A stretch of 25,872 nt of DNA from Scytalidium lignicola (lineage: Eukaryota; Ascomycota; Leotiomycetes), in NCBI GenBank assembly GCA_002812745.2, contig NCSJ02000473.1, positions 1 to 25,872 of the forward strand, read 5' to 3'. This document shows positions 1-9,480 of this stretch, in pieces. The position numbers were made by a program, and so were the translations under genes. The stretch's first letter is position 1, and every line of letters starts with the position of its first letter. The notes under the pieces are model-generated. The model saw only the letters and a list, made by a program, of their open reading frames with translations. It did not search any database and was not told the DNA's origin.

Positions 1-2214
1 TCTAATAATGACATTTAAAGAAGTCAAAATCATTAAACTAGACTTGTTTTATAAGGATAAAAAGAAGTTAAAGGTATATCTTGTTTAAACAAGAACTTAT
101 TTAGTATTGAACAATTACTTATTACTTAGAGATATGTATAAGGTTTTGTAAGTATCAATATACTTGAGAAGAGTAACTAAAACTTAGTTTTAACCTTTTA
201 AGGATGAATGGTTTATTATAAACAAAGGAATAATGAACTAGGGGATAATCAATATTATTACTAGTTAAGCTAACTATACTAAAGAGCTTAAACGTTTATA
301 TAAAGATGTTGATGAGAAGAGGAATATTAAGAGATAACTAACTTACCTTAGACAAACTAAGAGCTTTAGTAAATATACAATGCTTTATTGTTAGTATACA
401 ATGTTAGTTAACTAAGGAGAAAAAGTATATATATATTAATTTAAGATTGGTTTAAAAGATTTTATCAAAGAAAAACTATACTAATAATTTGTAATTATTA
501 TATTTAACAACCTTGTTGACTTATTCATTAAAATTAGAAACAAGTAATATAAGATGATCTTGGATAAAAAGGGAAGATCTTACTTTAACAGAAGAAAAAC
601 TAATGGAAAGAAGGATCAAGAAGACCTTATAAAGTTAAATGTTATGAAGAAAGGAAAACCTTTCAAGGGAAAAGGAAAGAAGTATTATGAAGGAAAAAGT
701 AAAAAANGGGAATTCTTTTAGAATTTCCCTTGAAGAGCTTAACAAAAGNAAAAAAAAACAAGTTATGTTTTAAGTATAAACTTCTTGAATATATAGTTAA
801 TACTCATAAGAGGGATAACAAGGCAAGTGTATTAGTTAAAGTTGAGGTTATACAAATTCTAAGAATTATAAACCTCTTGTCAGAATTGTCAGAAGAGGAA
901 AGTTTGAGTAAGGAGAAAAACCTTTTAAAAGAAGAAGAAGAAGGTTATCAAGACTTGGTAACTATACTATACATTGTTGTTAAAATTAATGCAGATAAAA
1001 TAGCAATGGCAAGAATCCTTGAAGGGGATTTTGTACTTATAACAAGGACTTGACATGTAAGACATCCTCAAGATAACAACCAAGTTGAGAGTTAAGATAG
1101 ATGGAGATTTATGCTAGGAGTCAGTAGAATCTGGATGATTGTGCTAGTAAACTTCAAAGTTGTACTAATAGAATAATATCCTGTTTCTAAGGAATTATTA
1201 ACTTTAAGATATTACTTAACGATTAACATGCAAGAACTTAGAGGATGGGAAATCCTGGACAGAAGTTAGCTTTTCAGAATTGTATAATAAGAAGAAGCAA
1301 CTATTAAAGCATAAGAACTTAATATTAGGGATCTTATTCTAGTTTATAAGACTAACCTCTAGAGCATTATCATAAAGAAAAGAACATGTGAATTTCTCTT
1401 GCTAGTAGAAAGAACTTGGATTCAGGATGATTTTAATCAAATGCTTGAAGATGCTTGGATAATGATAAAGAAAGGATTAAGCTATGTTTTATAAGGGTAA
1501 TATAATTTACAACAAGAAAGACTTTTTATAATAACTTTCTAACAAGACTAAGTAGAAGTTAAGATGTAGTACAAAGAAATTTAAGGTTTAAGAAAGTCAG
1601 TAGAACAATTGCTTAAAGCTGAATAGTATTATGCTTAATAAGCATAAAGGGAACTAGTAGAGATTGTTGTTGAATAAGCTAATTAAGATGTAGAAGTGTT
1701 ATATACAGTTAATGAATTAGAAGAAGATTTACTACCCTTAAAATTATTTATTATACTATCAGAAGAAGATGAATTAAGATAAAGAATTAATTAACAGTTT
1801 AACCAAGAAGTAATAATATATCCTTTGAATTTTGCAAGAAGAATTTCTAAGGAAAGTAATGTCTTTATCATTAAGATAAAGGAATGCCTTAGGAATAAAA
1901 TGGCAAAATAAGTACAAGATGTACATGCATTTATAAACAATAGAAGCCTAGATAAACCAAGACTGAGAAATCTTAGTAAAAGACAAACAGTATTATTTGA
2001 AGAACTTTAAGAAAATGCTGAAAATTTAGAAATCAAAGATGATGTATCAGTCAATAATACTAGAAATGTTAATCTATACTTTATAAATAGTGAAAGTTCA
2101 TTATACATAGATATAAAATTGTGTGGAAAGCTAGTAAAGGCCTTGATTGATTTAAGAGCTGAAAGGAACTTTATTAGTGAACAAGTTGTGAAATGACTTA
2201 GACTTAGTATAAAA
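1..2214 (+). pseudogene. gag and start of protease, family A copy 1 (degenerate)
   Basis: The capsid-like region occupies about 1-500 and is readable by comparison with 4090-4600. The nucleic-acid-binding zinc knuckle is at 766-807, inside an open stretch at 730-1053. Its first Cys codon (TGT) survives, the second is TAT and the His is TAT. The aspartic protease active site is at 2149-2160: the Asp codon GAT is intact, but the next two residues read Leu-Arg, where family A would be expected to have Ser-Gly. TCA to TTA and GGA to AGA are both RIP-type changes. Gag forms the particle and protease would process the polyprotein, but this copy can encode neither. Confidence 0.75.
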
Positions 2215-2222
2215 GTCAAGAA
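2215..2222. repeat. Left 8-bp target site duplication of the inserted DNA transposon
   Basis: GTCAAGAA is repeated exactly at 2831-2838. The empty site is represented in copy 2 near 6300-6315 as a single related sequence (GTCAAAAA). An 8-bp duplication is typical of hAT-superfamily insertion. Confidence 0.9.
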
Positions 2223-2830
2223 TAGACTGGCCGATCGNTCTAGACCGGACCAGACCATGGGTTTTGTGGGGACCGTTTCAAGACCGTGGTCTGTACAGTC
2301 CAGACCGTACAGACTACAGTCTGAAGCCAAAATTTTGAGACCAGACTATACGGTCTACAGTCTGAAGCTAAAATTTTAAGACCAGACCGTGAGACTACGG
2401 TCTGGTCCGACAACAAATGTAGGGACTGAATATTAATATCAGACCATACAGTCTAGTCTCCATGGTCTGGTCCAGCCAGACTATACAATCTGACGCTAAT
2501 ATTCCTTAATCAGGTAAAGCTTATTTCCAATTTAGGTTATATTACTGTTATGGTCTAGTGTTATAGTCTCACAGTCCAGACCATACAGTCTACGGTCTGA
2601 GATTAAAATTTTAAGACCAGACCGTGAGACTACAGTCCAGTCTGACAACAAAAGTAAGGACCGTTTCACAGTTCGGTCTCAAAACCTTAAGACTGAACCA
2701 TGTGGCTTACAGTCTCGTCTGGACGAGACTGTAAGCCACGGTCTCGCTTAAATTTTTGTGGACAAGACCGTGTGGCTTACGGTCTCGTCCGGACGGGACC
2801 ACGGTCCAATGCAACGGTCCGGCCAGTCTA
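2223..2830. mobile_element. 608-bp non-autonomous TIR transposon (MITE-like, 8-bp TSD, hAT-like)
   Basis: The ends are perfect 11-bp inverted repeats: TAGACTGGCCG at 2223-2233 and its reverse complement CGGCCAGTCTA at 2820-2830. It is flanked by an exact 8-bp duplication. There is no coding frame. The interior is built from repeats of short motifs related to CCAGACCGT and its complement, including about three diverged units containing an AAAATTTTRAGACCAGAC core (about 2325, 2370 and 2610). It keeps many CG dinucleotides and is much richer in G+C than the surrounding gypsy sequence, so it probably entered copy 1 after the heaviest RIP. The 8-bp duplication suggests hAT transposase mobilised it. 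The TIR starts TAG but is not a textbook hAT end, so the superfamily is an inference. Confidence 0.85.
2702..2739. repeat. Perfect 18-bp hairpin inside the MITE
   Basis: The arms GTGGCTTACAGTCTCGTC (2702-2719) and GACGAGACTGTAAGCCAC (2722-2739) are exact reverse complements separated by 2 nt. A third, partly diverged copy of the arm follows at about 2771-2810. Confidence 0.95.
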
Positions 2831-2838
2831 GTCAAGAA
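2831..2838. repeat. Right 8-bp target site duplication of the MITE
   Basis: GTCAAGAA, identical to 2215-2222. The gypsy protease sequence resumes immediately after it and matches copy 2 from about 6315 onward. Confidence 0.9.
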
Positions 2839-3320
2839 CAACAGTTATCTGATATTGTTAGCAAATAGTATTAAGGTTCAGAAGTATATTGATATTCAAA
2901 CTTAGAATTTAGATATAAGGTATAACAAGAGTTATCAAGAAAAGATATCTTTTGATGTTATAAAGTTAAGAATATATTAAGTTATATTAGGAATTGAATG
3001 GATAAGAAAGTATAATCTAATAATTGATTGGAGAACAAGTATAATTATCTTCTTGGAAGAAACTATATCTTTAAAAGCTATTTATGTTAACAAACNTATG
3101 AAGTATATACTTGAGGAATATTATGAATAGTTAGAGTTATTCATAGAAAGACTTGATGATTTAGCCTTACTTGAGTATAAATCATAGGATCATAAGATAA
3201 AGTTTAAAGAGAGGTTTAGACTAGCTTATAGATTAATTTATTGAACAACTCTTGTTAAGGATAAGGTAATAAAGAAATAGTTGTTTGAGAAAATGATGTT
3301 TAAAGGTTTGTATAAAGAAG
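2839..3320 (+). pseudogene. protease remainder and linker to RT, family A copy 1
   Basis: This continues the pol reading interrupted by the MITE. It matches copy 2 at about 6315-6794, including the conserved stretch around a V-I-L-G-I-E-W-I-R-K-Y-N-P motif near 2975-3020, typical of the region after the gypsy protease. One N (about 3096) and several stops are present. It stops at 3320 against the first base of the copy 2 LTR, before any reverse transcriptase motif. Confidence 0.75.
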
Positions 3321-3412
3321 TGTTACGGGTTTTACCTAACAAGCTGATTGGTGTAGGCCTGAGGCTCGATACACAGCAGAGTGTATATAGAGAACCTAGC
3401 AATCACGTGACT

Positions 3413-3484
3413 AGGACCCGGGGGACCTAGGGGGGTCCAAGGGGTCCACGGACCTAGGGGACCTAGGGAGGTCCAAGAGGTCCA
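3413..3484. repeat. GGACC/GGTCC palindromic word cluster in the LTR U3
   Basis: Short G/C words (GGACCTAGGGG, GGGGTCCAAGG, GGTCCA) alternate in both orientations just upstream of the TATA box. The same block is at about 10226-10292 in the 3' LTR, and a decayed version lies in the inverted LTR at about 10890-10965. The position suggests an upstream promoter or enhancer element; that is inference. Confidence 0.6.
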
Positions 3485-3500
3485 GTTGGATTTCATTATC

Positions 3501-3507
3501 TATATAA
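3501..3507 (+). promoter_or_regulatory. LTR TATA box (family A 5' LTR)
   Basis: TATATAA lies within CTATATAAGCA. It is conserved in the 3' LTR at 10309-10315 and, on the minus strand, in the family B LTR at 16832-16838. It sits about 33 bp before the block predicted to be the mRNA 5' end. Confidence 0.7.
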
Positions 3508-3675
3508 GCACACTGTAAGAACATGAGAGTAAACTCCTCGTGTTCAACCTAAATACATTACTGTATCCTACCTTCGACCTAACAACCTACTTGTATATTA
3601 CACGTTTCCGTTATCCCTGAACATCTACCTTACCCCTACTATCCAGTGACCTAGATAGTGTAATTTTGTAACATT

Positions 3676-3683
3676 TTGAACAC
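3676..3683 (+). promoter_or_regulatory. Putative self-priming primer-binding site
   Basis: TTGAACAC starts 2 nt after the LTR end. It is the exact complement of GTGTTCAA at 3540-3547 inside the LTR, 33 bp below the TATA box, where the mRNA should begin. No TGG-type tRNA primer site is seen at the LTR boundary. Tf1-like gypsy elements prime reverse transcription with the folded 5' end of their own mRNA, and this layout fits. Family B has the equivalent pair. Confidence 0.65.
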
Positions 3684-3694
3684 TACCTATCTTG

Positions 3695-5200
3695 ATGAAT
3701 CAAGATTTGGAAACAAACACACTAGTAGATAACAACAACAAACAACAACCTAAAGAAGGTTTTAAAGAAGGCTTTGAAGAAGAATCTAAAGAGGGATCTG
3801 AAGAAGTATCTAAGGAAAGTTCAGAAGATAATTCTGAAGAAGACCAAGATGAAGACTAAACTATCAAGGAAACTAACATCCAAGAAGGAGTATTAGAAGA
3901 AATTGTTATGCTACCAAAACAAACCACTAGGTCAACAGAAGGATTGATTGTTGAAGAATCATCAAGAGCTACAAGAAAGAAACCAGCACCTCTATTACCT
4001 AAACCTAACCTAGAACCAATTCCAATACCAAGAGCTCCTAGTCCAGACCCTGATCCAGACTCTAAACCAGAAAGCAATACTGAACAAGTGCTAATAGCAA
4101 CTCCTAAGGAAATCAAAATCACTAAGCTAGACTTGTTCTATAAAGAAAGAAAAAAGCTAAAAGCCTATCTTTCTCAGACAAGAACTTATTTGATGCTAAA
4201 CAATCACCTAATGCCTGGAGATACACATAAGGTTTTGTAAGCATCAACTTACTTAAGAAGAGTAGCAAAAACTTAGTTTCAACCTTTTAAGGACAAATAG
4301 TTCATAACAAATAAAGAAACAAAGAAAAAAGAAGTGATCAACCTCTTTAAGAACTAAGTCAATTATACAAGTGAACTTAAACACTTATATAAAAATATTA
4401 ACGAAAAAAGGAACACCAAGAGACAGTTAGCTCACTTAAGGCAAACCAAAAGCCTTAGTAAATATGCAATACTCTATCAACAATATACAATATTAGTTAA
4501 CTGAGAAGAAGAAGGACATATACACTAGTATAAGATAAGGTTAAAGGACTCTATCAAGGAAGAACTATACTAACAACTTATAGTTATTACATTCAATGCT
4601 CTTGTTAATTTGTCTATCAAGATCAAAAATNAAACAATATAAAATAATCTTGAATAAGAAAAGAAGATTCTACTTCAACAAAAGAAAGACCAACAATAAG
4701 AAAGATCAAGGAGACCTTATAGAGTTAGATGCCATGAAAAGAGNAAAAGACCTTTAAAGGAAAAGAAAAGAAGCACTTCAAAGGAAAAACCAAAAAAAGA
4801 AATTCCTTTAGAATCTCCTCTGAAGAACTTGATAAAAGAAGAAAGAACAAGTTATACTTTAAGTGTAGAATATCTAGACACATAGCAAATACTCATAAGA
4901 AGGACAATAAAGCTAGTACATTAGTTAAAGTTGAAGTTATAAGAATCCTAAAAATCATAAATATCTCATCAGAATCATCAGAAGAAGAAAGCTCTAACAA
5001 GGAGAGGAACTCCTCAGAAGGGGAAGAAGATCACCAAGACTTAGTAATTATACTACATCATATCATTAAGACCAATGCAAACAAAATAACAATAACAAGA
5101 ATCCTTAAAACAAACTCTATACTTATAACAAAGACTCAACACATAAAGCACCCTCAAGATAACAACTAAACCAAAGACTATAACAGATAGAAATCAATCC
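3695..5200 (+). pseudogene. gag, family A copy 2
   Basis: Gag is the structural protein of the retrotransposon particle. The first ATG after the primer site (3695) opens an acidic Glu/Ser-rich N-terminus, a TAA at 3857-3859, then in the same frame (open 3908-4240) a Pro-rich stretch with repeated Asp-Pro and a capsid start with the motif I-T-K-L-D-L-F-Y. TAA at 4238-4240 corresponds to a mutated Gln codon. The frame moves by +2 after two N bases (about 4630 and 4744) and reaches the zinc knuckle at 4855-4896. There C-x2-C-x4-H-x4-H is recognisable: the first Cys is Tyr (TAC), and Cys and His remain. The last ligand position is His rather than Cys in copies 1 and 2, and Tyr (a decayed His codon) in family B. 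The gene is dead because of multiple stops. Confidence 0.8.
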
Positions 5201-6800
5201 CAGGAGTCAGTAGAATTTAAATGATTATACTAACAGACTTCAAAGCCATACTTACAAAATAATATCCCATTTCTAAGGAATTATTAGTCTTGAAATATTA
5301 CCTCATGATTAGCATAAGAAGATTAAGAGGTTAGAAGATCTTAGACAAAAACCAACTTTTCAAAACCATATAATAAGAAGAAGTAACTATAAAAGCACAT
5401 AAACTCAATATTAAAGATCTTGCTCTTGTCTATAAAACCAACCTCCAGAGTATCGTTATAAAGAAGGGATCATGCGAATTCCTCTTACTAATNAAAAAGA
5501 ACTCAGATCCAGGATAACTTTGACCAAATGCTTAAGGACACCTAAATAGTAATAGAAGAAAGATTAAGCTATGTCATATGAGGGCAATATAACATTCAAT
5601 ATGAAGGACTTCTAATAATAACTTTCTGACAAGACCATTTAGAAGCAAAAACACAGTACAAAGAAATTTAAGGTTTAAGAAAGTCAGTAAAGCAATTATC
5701 CAAAGTTAAGCAATACTATGTTCAACAAGATCAAAGAGAACCAGTTAAGATTGTTATCAAACTAACCAACTAAGATATAAAAGCATTACCTATAATTAAT
5801 GAACTAGAGGAAGATTCACTACCTTTGGAAGTACTCATAATATTACCAGGGAAAGACAAGTTAATACAAAGAATCAATCAACAGTTTAACCAAGAAGTAA
5901 CAACACACCTTTTGAATTCTATAAAAAGAATTCTTGTAATAAGTAATGTGTTTATCACTAAAATAAGAAAACATCTTNAAAAATGAAATAACAGAATAAG
6001 TATAAGATACACATACATTTATAAACAATAAAAGCTTAGATAGACCAAGACTAAGAAATCTTGTCAAAAGACAAACAACACTCTTCAAGAAATTAAAAGA
6101 AAATGCTAAAAACCTAAAGATCAACAACAACATATCAGTTGACAATGTTAAAAACGTCAATCTCTACTCAATAAACAATAAAAGTTCATTATACATTGAT
6201 ATAACACTGTACAAAAAGCTAATAAGGGCCTTGATTAATTTAAAAGCCAAAAGAAACTTTATCAATAAACAAGTTATAAAATAACTTGGACTTAGCACAA
6301 GAGTCAAAAACAACAACTATCTAATATTGTTAACAAACAATATTAAGGTTCAGAAGTATATCAATGTTCAAACTCAAAACTTAGATATAAAGTATAATAG
6401 AAGCCATCATAAGAAGATATCTTTTAATGTTATAAAGTTAAGAACATATCAAGTTATATTAGGAATTAAATGGATAAGGAAGTATAATCCAATAATTAAT
6501 TGAAGAACAAGTATAATTACCTTCTTAGAAGAAACTATGTCTTTAGGAATTGTCCATATTGACAAAACTATAAAACATATTCTCAAGGAATATTATGAAT
6601 AGCTAAAGCTATTCACAAAAAGACTTAATGATTCAGCTTTACCTGAGCACAAACTATAAGATCATAAGATAAAGCTTAAAGAGGAGTTCAGACTAGCCTA
6701 CAAACTAATTTATCAAACAACTCTCACTGAGGATAAGACAACGAAAAANAATAATTACTCAAGAAAATAATACTTAGAAATTTGTACAAAGAAGATCATG
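5201..6800 (+). pseudogene. pol: spacer and aspartic protease, family A copy 2
   Basis: Pol encodes the replication enzymes. This section holds a variable spacer and the protease, which would cleave Gag-Pol. The active-site triplet lies at about 6234-6245 and reads Asn-Leu-Lys-Ala, where copy 1 still has the catalytic Asp (GAT to AAT here). The downstream V-I-L-G-I-x-W motif is at about 6450-6480. The reading frame here is again displaced by +2 relative to the zinc knuckle, matching two intervening N bases (about 5493 and 5978). RIP of G to A on this strand has changed most Asp, Gly and Glu codons. The protease cannot be active as read. Confidence 0.75.
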
Positions 6801-8000
6801 ATAAAGCCAGAGCACCACTACACTATACAAAGAAAGGAGACAACCCATTAGAACAACCTTATAATAACTACAAACACTTAAATAGTAAAACTAAGAAGGA
6901 CTAATACCCCTTACCATTGATAAATTCAATGATAAACAAGTTAAAGGAAGCTGTCATATTCACCAAACTAAACCTGTGGTCAACGTTTAATCTGGTTAAG
7001 ATTAAAAGAGATAACAAATAGAAAATTACCATTCAAACAAAATACAAATTATTTAAACTATTGATTATAACATTCAATATGACCAATACTCCAACAACAT
7101 AACAAAGAATAATAAATCAGATATTAAAGAAATATCTGGAGAAATTCATGATAGTATATCTTGATAATATAATCATTTACTCGAAGAATATTAAAGAACA
7201 CCAAAAGCATATCAAGTTTGTTCTACAAGTATTATAAGAGGCAAGATTACACTACAAACTAGTAAAATATAAATTTCATAAAGAACAAGTTCAGTTCTTA
7301 AAACACCATATTTCTAAAGAAAAGATAAAAACCCTTGACAATAAGATTCAGTCAATCAAAGAATAAGAAGCACCTAAGATAGTTAAATAACTACAGAGTT
7401 TCTTAAGGTTAACCAACTACTATCAGAGATTTGTAAAAGACTATTCTAAGATCTCCACACCATTGACTGAACTCACGAAGAAGAATCAAGCCTATGAATA
7501 GAATAACACTGCAAAAGAAGCATTCCAAAGTATTAAGAATACCTTTGTAAAAGAAGATTTCTTAAGAATCTTCAATCTAAAGAAAAGAATAAGAATTGAA
7601 ACTAATACCTCTAACATGACATTAAGAACTATGCTATTACAATCACAACAGATCAGTAAACAACATTACTAAGTACCATTAGCATTTTAGTCAAGAAAGC
7701 TAAACATTACTAAAAGAAATTATCAAACATCAAACAAGGAAATGTTAACCATCATAAAAACTCTAAAGCATTAGAGAGTATATACAATTAAATCCAGTAA
7801 AACAATTGATATACTTTCAAATCATCATAACCTCCAATACTTCATAACTACCAAGCAGTTGAATACTAAGCAAGCACAATAAGTAAAGAAATTATCTGAG
7901 TATAATTTTAAGATTACTCATGTTAAAGGCAAAGACAACAAAAGAGTAAATACTCTAAGTCAGAAACCTAAGTACTCAGCCAAAGAAAAGGNAAAAAAGT
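6801..8000 (+). pseudogene. pol: reverse transcriptase and RNase H, family A copy 2
   Basis: These enzymes copy the element RNA into DNA and remove the template. RT landmarks are the Y-P-L-P-L-I motif (about 6908-6925), T-K-L-N-L in place of T-K-L-D-L (about 6960), and the catalytic Y-L-D-N-I-I-I-Y-S-K at 7157-7186, where the second Asp of the polymerase pair is Asn (GAT to AAT). RNase H follows in the same frame from about 7560 to 7990; its first conserved Asp reads Asn (I-E-T-N-T-S). The domain ends with the F-K-I-T-H-V-K-G-K-D-N motif near 7900-7940. Several TAA/TAG codons stand at Trp or Gln positions. The enzymes are inactive as encoded. Confidence 0.85.
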
Positions 8001-8189
8001 AAACTTATATTAAAGGAAGACAAAGAAAGATTCCTAGTATACAATAGAGGACAACTTATAGCTATAACAACAATAACAAACAAACATTAGGCTAATTAAA
8101 TCAACAAAGCAACCAACAAGGAAAAAAGAGAAAAATACATTACCAAACATGATTAGAGAAGAATAAGAGAAAATTAAAGACATTTAGTA

Positions 8190-9230
8190 TAAGAACAAGA
8201 AGTTATACATACCAACTAAACTAATNAAAAAAGTTTGTTAAAGAATAGCATAACCTACTATACAATGGGCATATAAGAGTAACCTGATGTTATTACTAAA
8301 TCAATAAGGATTACTTTATCATAAAACTACAATCAATAATTAAAAAAGTAATCATGAAATACAAGATCTGTAAGAAGGCTAAGAATCCAAGAAGGAAGCC
8401 TTAAGGACAATTATACCTTACACAAATACCTAACAATCCATAAGAACTAATCAAATAAGATTTTATCATGAAACTACTAATTTCTACAGATCACACAACA
8501 AAGGTCGAGTATAACTTCATCTTTATAATAACTAAACATCATACTAATTATACAACATTTAAACTGTTCAAAGAGACTTGAAAAGTAAAAGAGGTAACTA
8601 ATATATTCTTACAAAGAATAATATCTTAATAAGAATTACCAAAACAGATAATCTCTAACAAGGATACTAAATTTACATCTAAGTTTTAAGAAACAATAAC
8701 AGCAAGAATAAGAGTCAAGAGGAAATTGTCAATAGCATAACATTTACAAACCAACNAAAAAAACAAAATGTTTAAATAAATAGTTAAAAGAATACCTAAG
8801 ATGCTATGTTAACTATGATTAAGATAATTAAGTTAATTACTTGCCAATAGCAGAAATAGCATACAATGATATACCACATAAATCAACTAAGATCACTTTA
8901 TTCTATGCAAATTACAAACAAGAACTAGAAGGATTCTATACTAGACTAGAATTAGAATCCACAAGTAAATTAACAAAGATTCATGTAAAACAAATAGAAG
9001 AAATGCAAGAAAAGATCAGGAACTCACTTTAATATACTAAAGAAAGAATAAAGAAGTACTATAATCATAAATGCTTAATAGAACTAGCATACAAAAAAGA
9101 GNATAAAGTTTANCTTCTTAGAAGAAACATCAAAACAACAAGACTAAGTGATAAACTAGACTAGGTAAAGATAAGACTATACAAAATCAAAGAAGTCTAT
9201 AAACCTTTAACATACAAATTAAAACTACTA
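8190..9230 (+). pseudogene. pol: integrase, family A copy 2
   Basis: Integrase inserts the cDNA into the genome. The zinc-binding domain is visible at about 8215-8385 (H-N-L-L-Y-N-G-H and K-I-C-K-K-A). The catalytic core begins around 8460 with D-F-I-M-K-L and has a second site, I-S-N-K-D-T-K-F, at about 8650. There the catalytic Asp lies in an N-K-D context that family members would have as D-R-D. The C-terminal stretch 8841-9032 is open for 63 codons and reads I-A-Y-N-D-I-P-H-K-S-T, the usual gypsy integrase motif after the catalytic Glu. N bases at about 8226, 8756, 9102 and 9113 disturb the frame. It is non-functional because of stops and lost acidic residues. Confidence 0.8.
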
Positions 9231-9480
9231 ACAACAGTTAAGATACATCTTGTTTTCCATGTTTCACTTCTTAAACTTGCACTTGAAAACGCTTAAACAC
9301 CAATGTTAGAGGAAGTTAATCCAGAAAGAGAATACAAAGTTGNAAAAAATTATCAATCATAAAATGCATTATAGGAAACTACAATACTTGGTTAAATGGA
9401 TAAGGTATCCAGAAAGTAAGAATAGATAAGAACCTACTTCTAATCTCATAAGCTATGAGGAATTACTAAAGGTATATCAC
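9231..9480 (+). pseudogene. chromodomain at the pol C-terminus, family A copy 2
   Basis: A chromodomain at the end of integrase steers chromoviruses to methylated-histone chromatin. The preceding integrase tail reads H-L-V-F-H-V-S-L-L (about 9248-9275), the standard gypsy integrase end. The chromodomain then shows E-Y-K-V (9330-9341), Y-L-V-K-W (about 9385-9399) and E-P-T-S-N-L near 9430-9448. The first two aromatic cage residues (Tyr, Trp) survive. The third, expected as Trp before E-P-T, is a TAA codon at about 9427-9429, consistent with TGG hit by RIP. Its last part overlaps the end of the antisense frame on the other strand by about 30 nt. Confidence 0.85.

Larger units (their letters stand above)
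1..3320 (+). mobile_element. Ty3/gypsy family A, copy 1: internal gag-protease fragment, RIP-degraded
   Basis: Internal part of a chromodomain-type gypsy retrotransposon with no LTR in the window. It aligns collinearly with copy 2: position 1 matches about 4090 and position 3320 matches about 6794. After removing the 616-bp insertion plus target duplication at 2223-2838, the two spans differ by about 1 bp (2704 against 2705). Contents in order are the capsid part of gag, a zinc knuckle, a spacer and the protease, ending in the linker before reverse transcriptase. The + strand is strongly depleted in C but keeps G, while copy 2 shows the reverse, so RIP mainly hit + strand cytosines here. Stops occur throughout. 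The fragment ends abruptly where the 5' LTR of copy 2 begins. Confidence 0.9.
3321..3673 (+). repeat. 5' LTR of family A copy 2
   Basis: This 353-bp repeat has TGTTAC..GTAACA ends. It matches the 3' LTR at 10126-10482, with differences mostly A here for G there. It contains a GC-rich block of repeated GGACC/GGTCC words (about 3413-3484), a TATA box at 3501-3507 and the putative RNA start near 3540. Confidence 0.93.
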
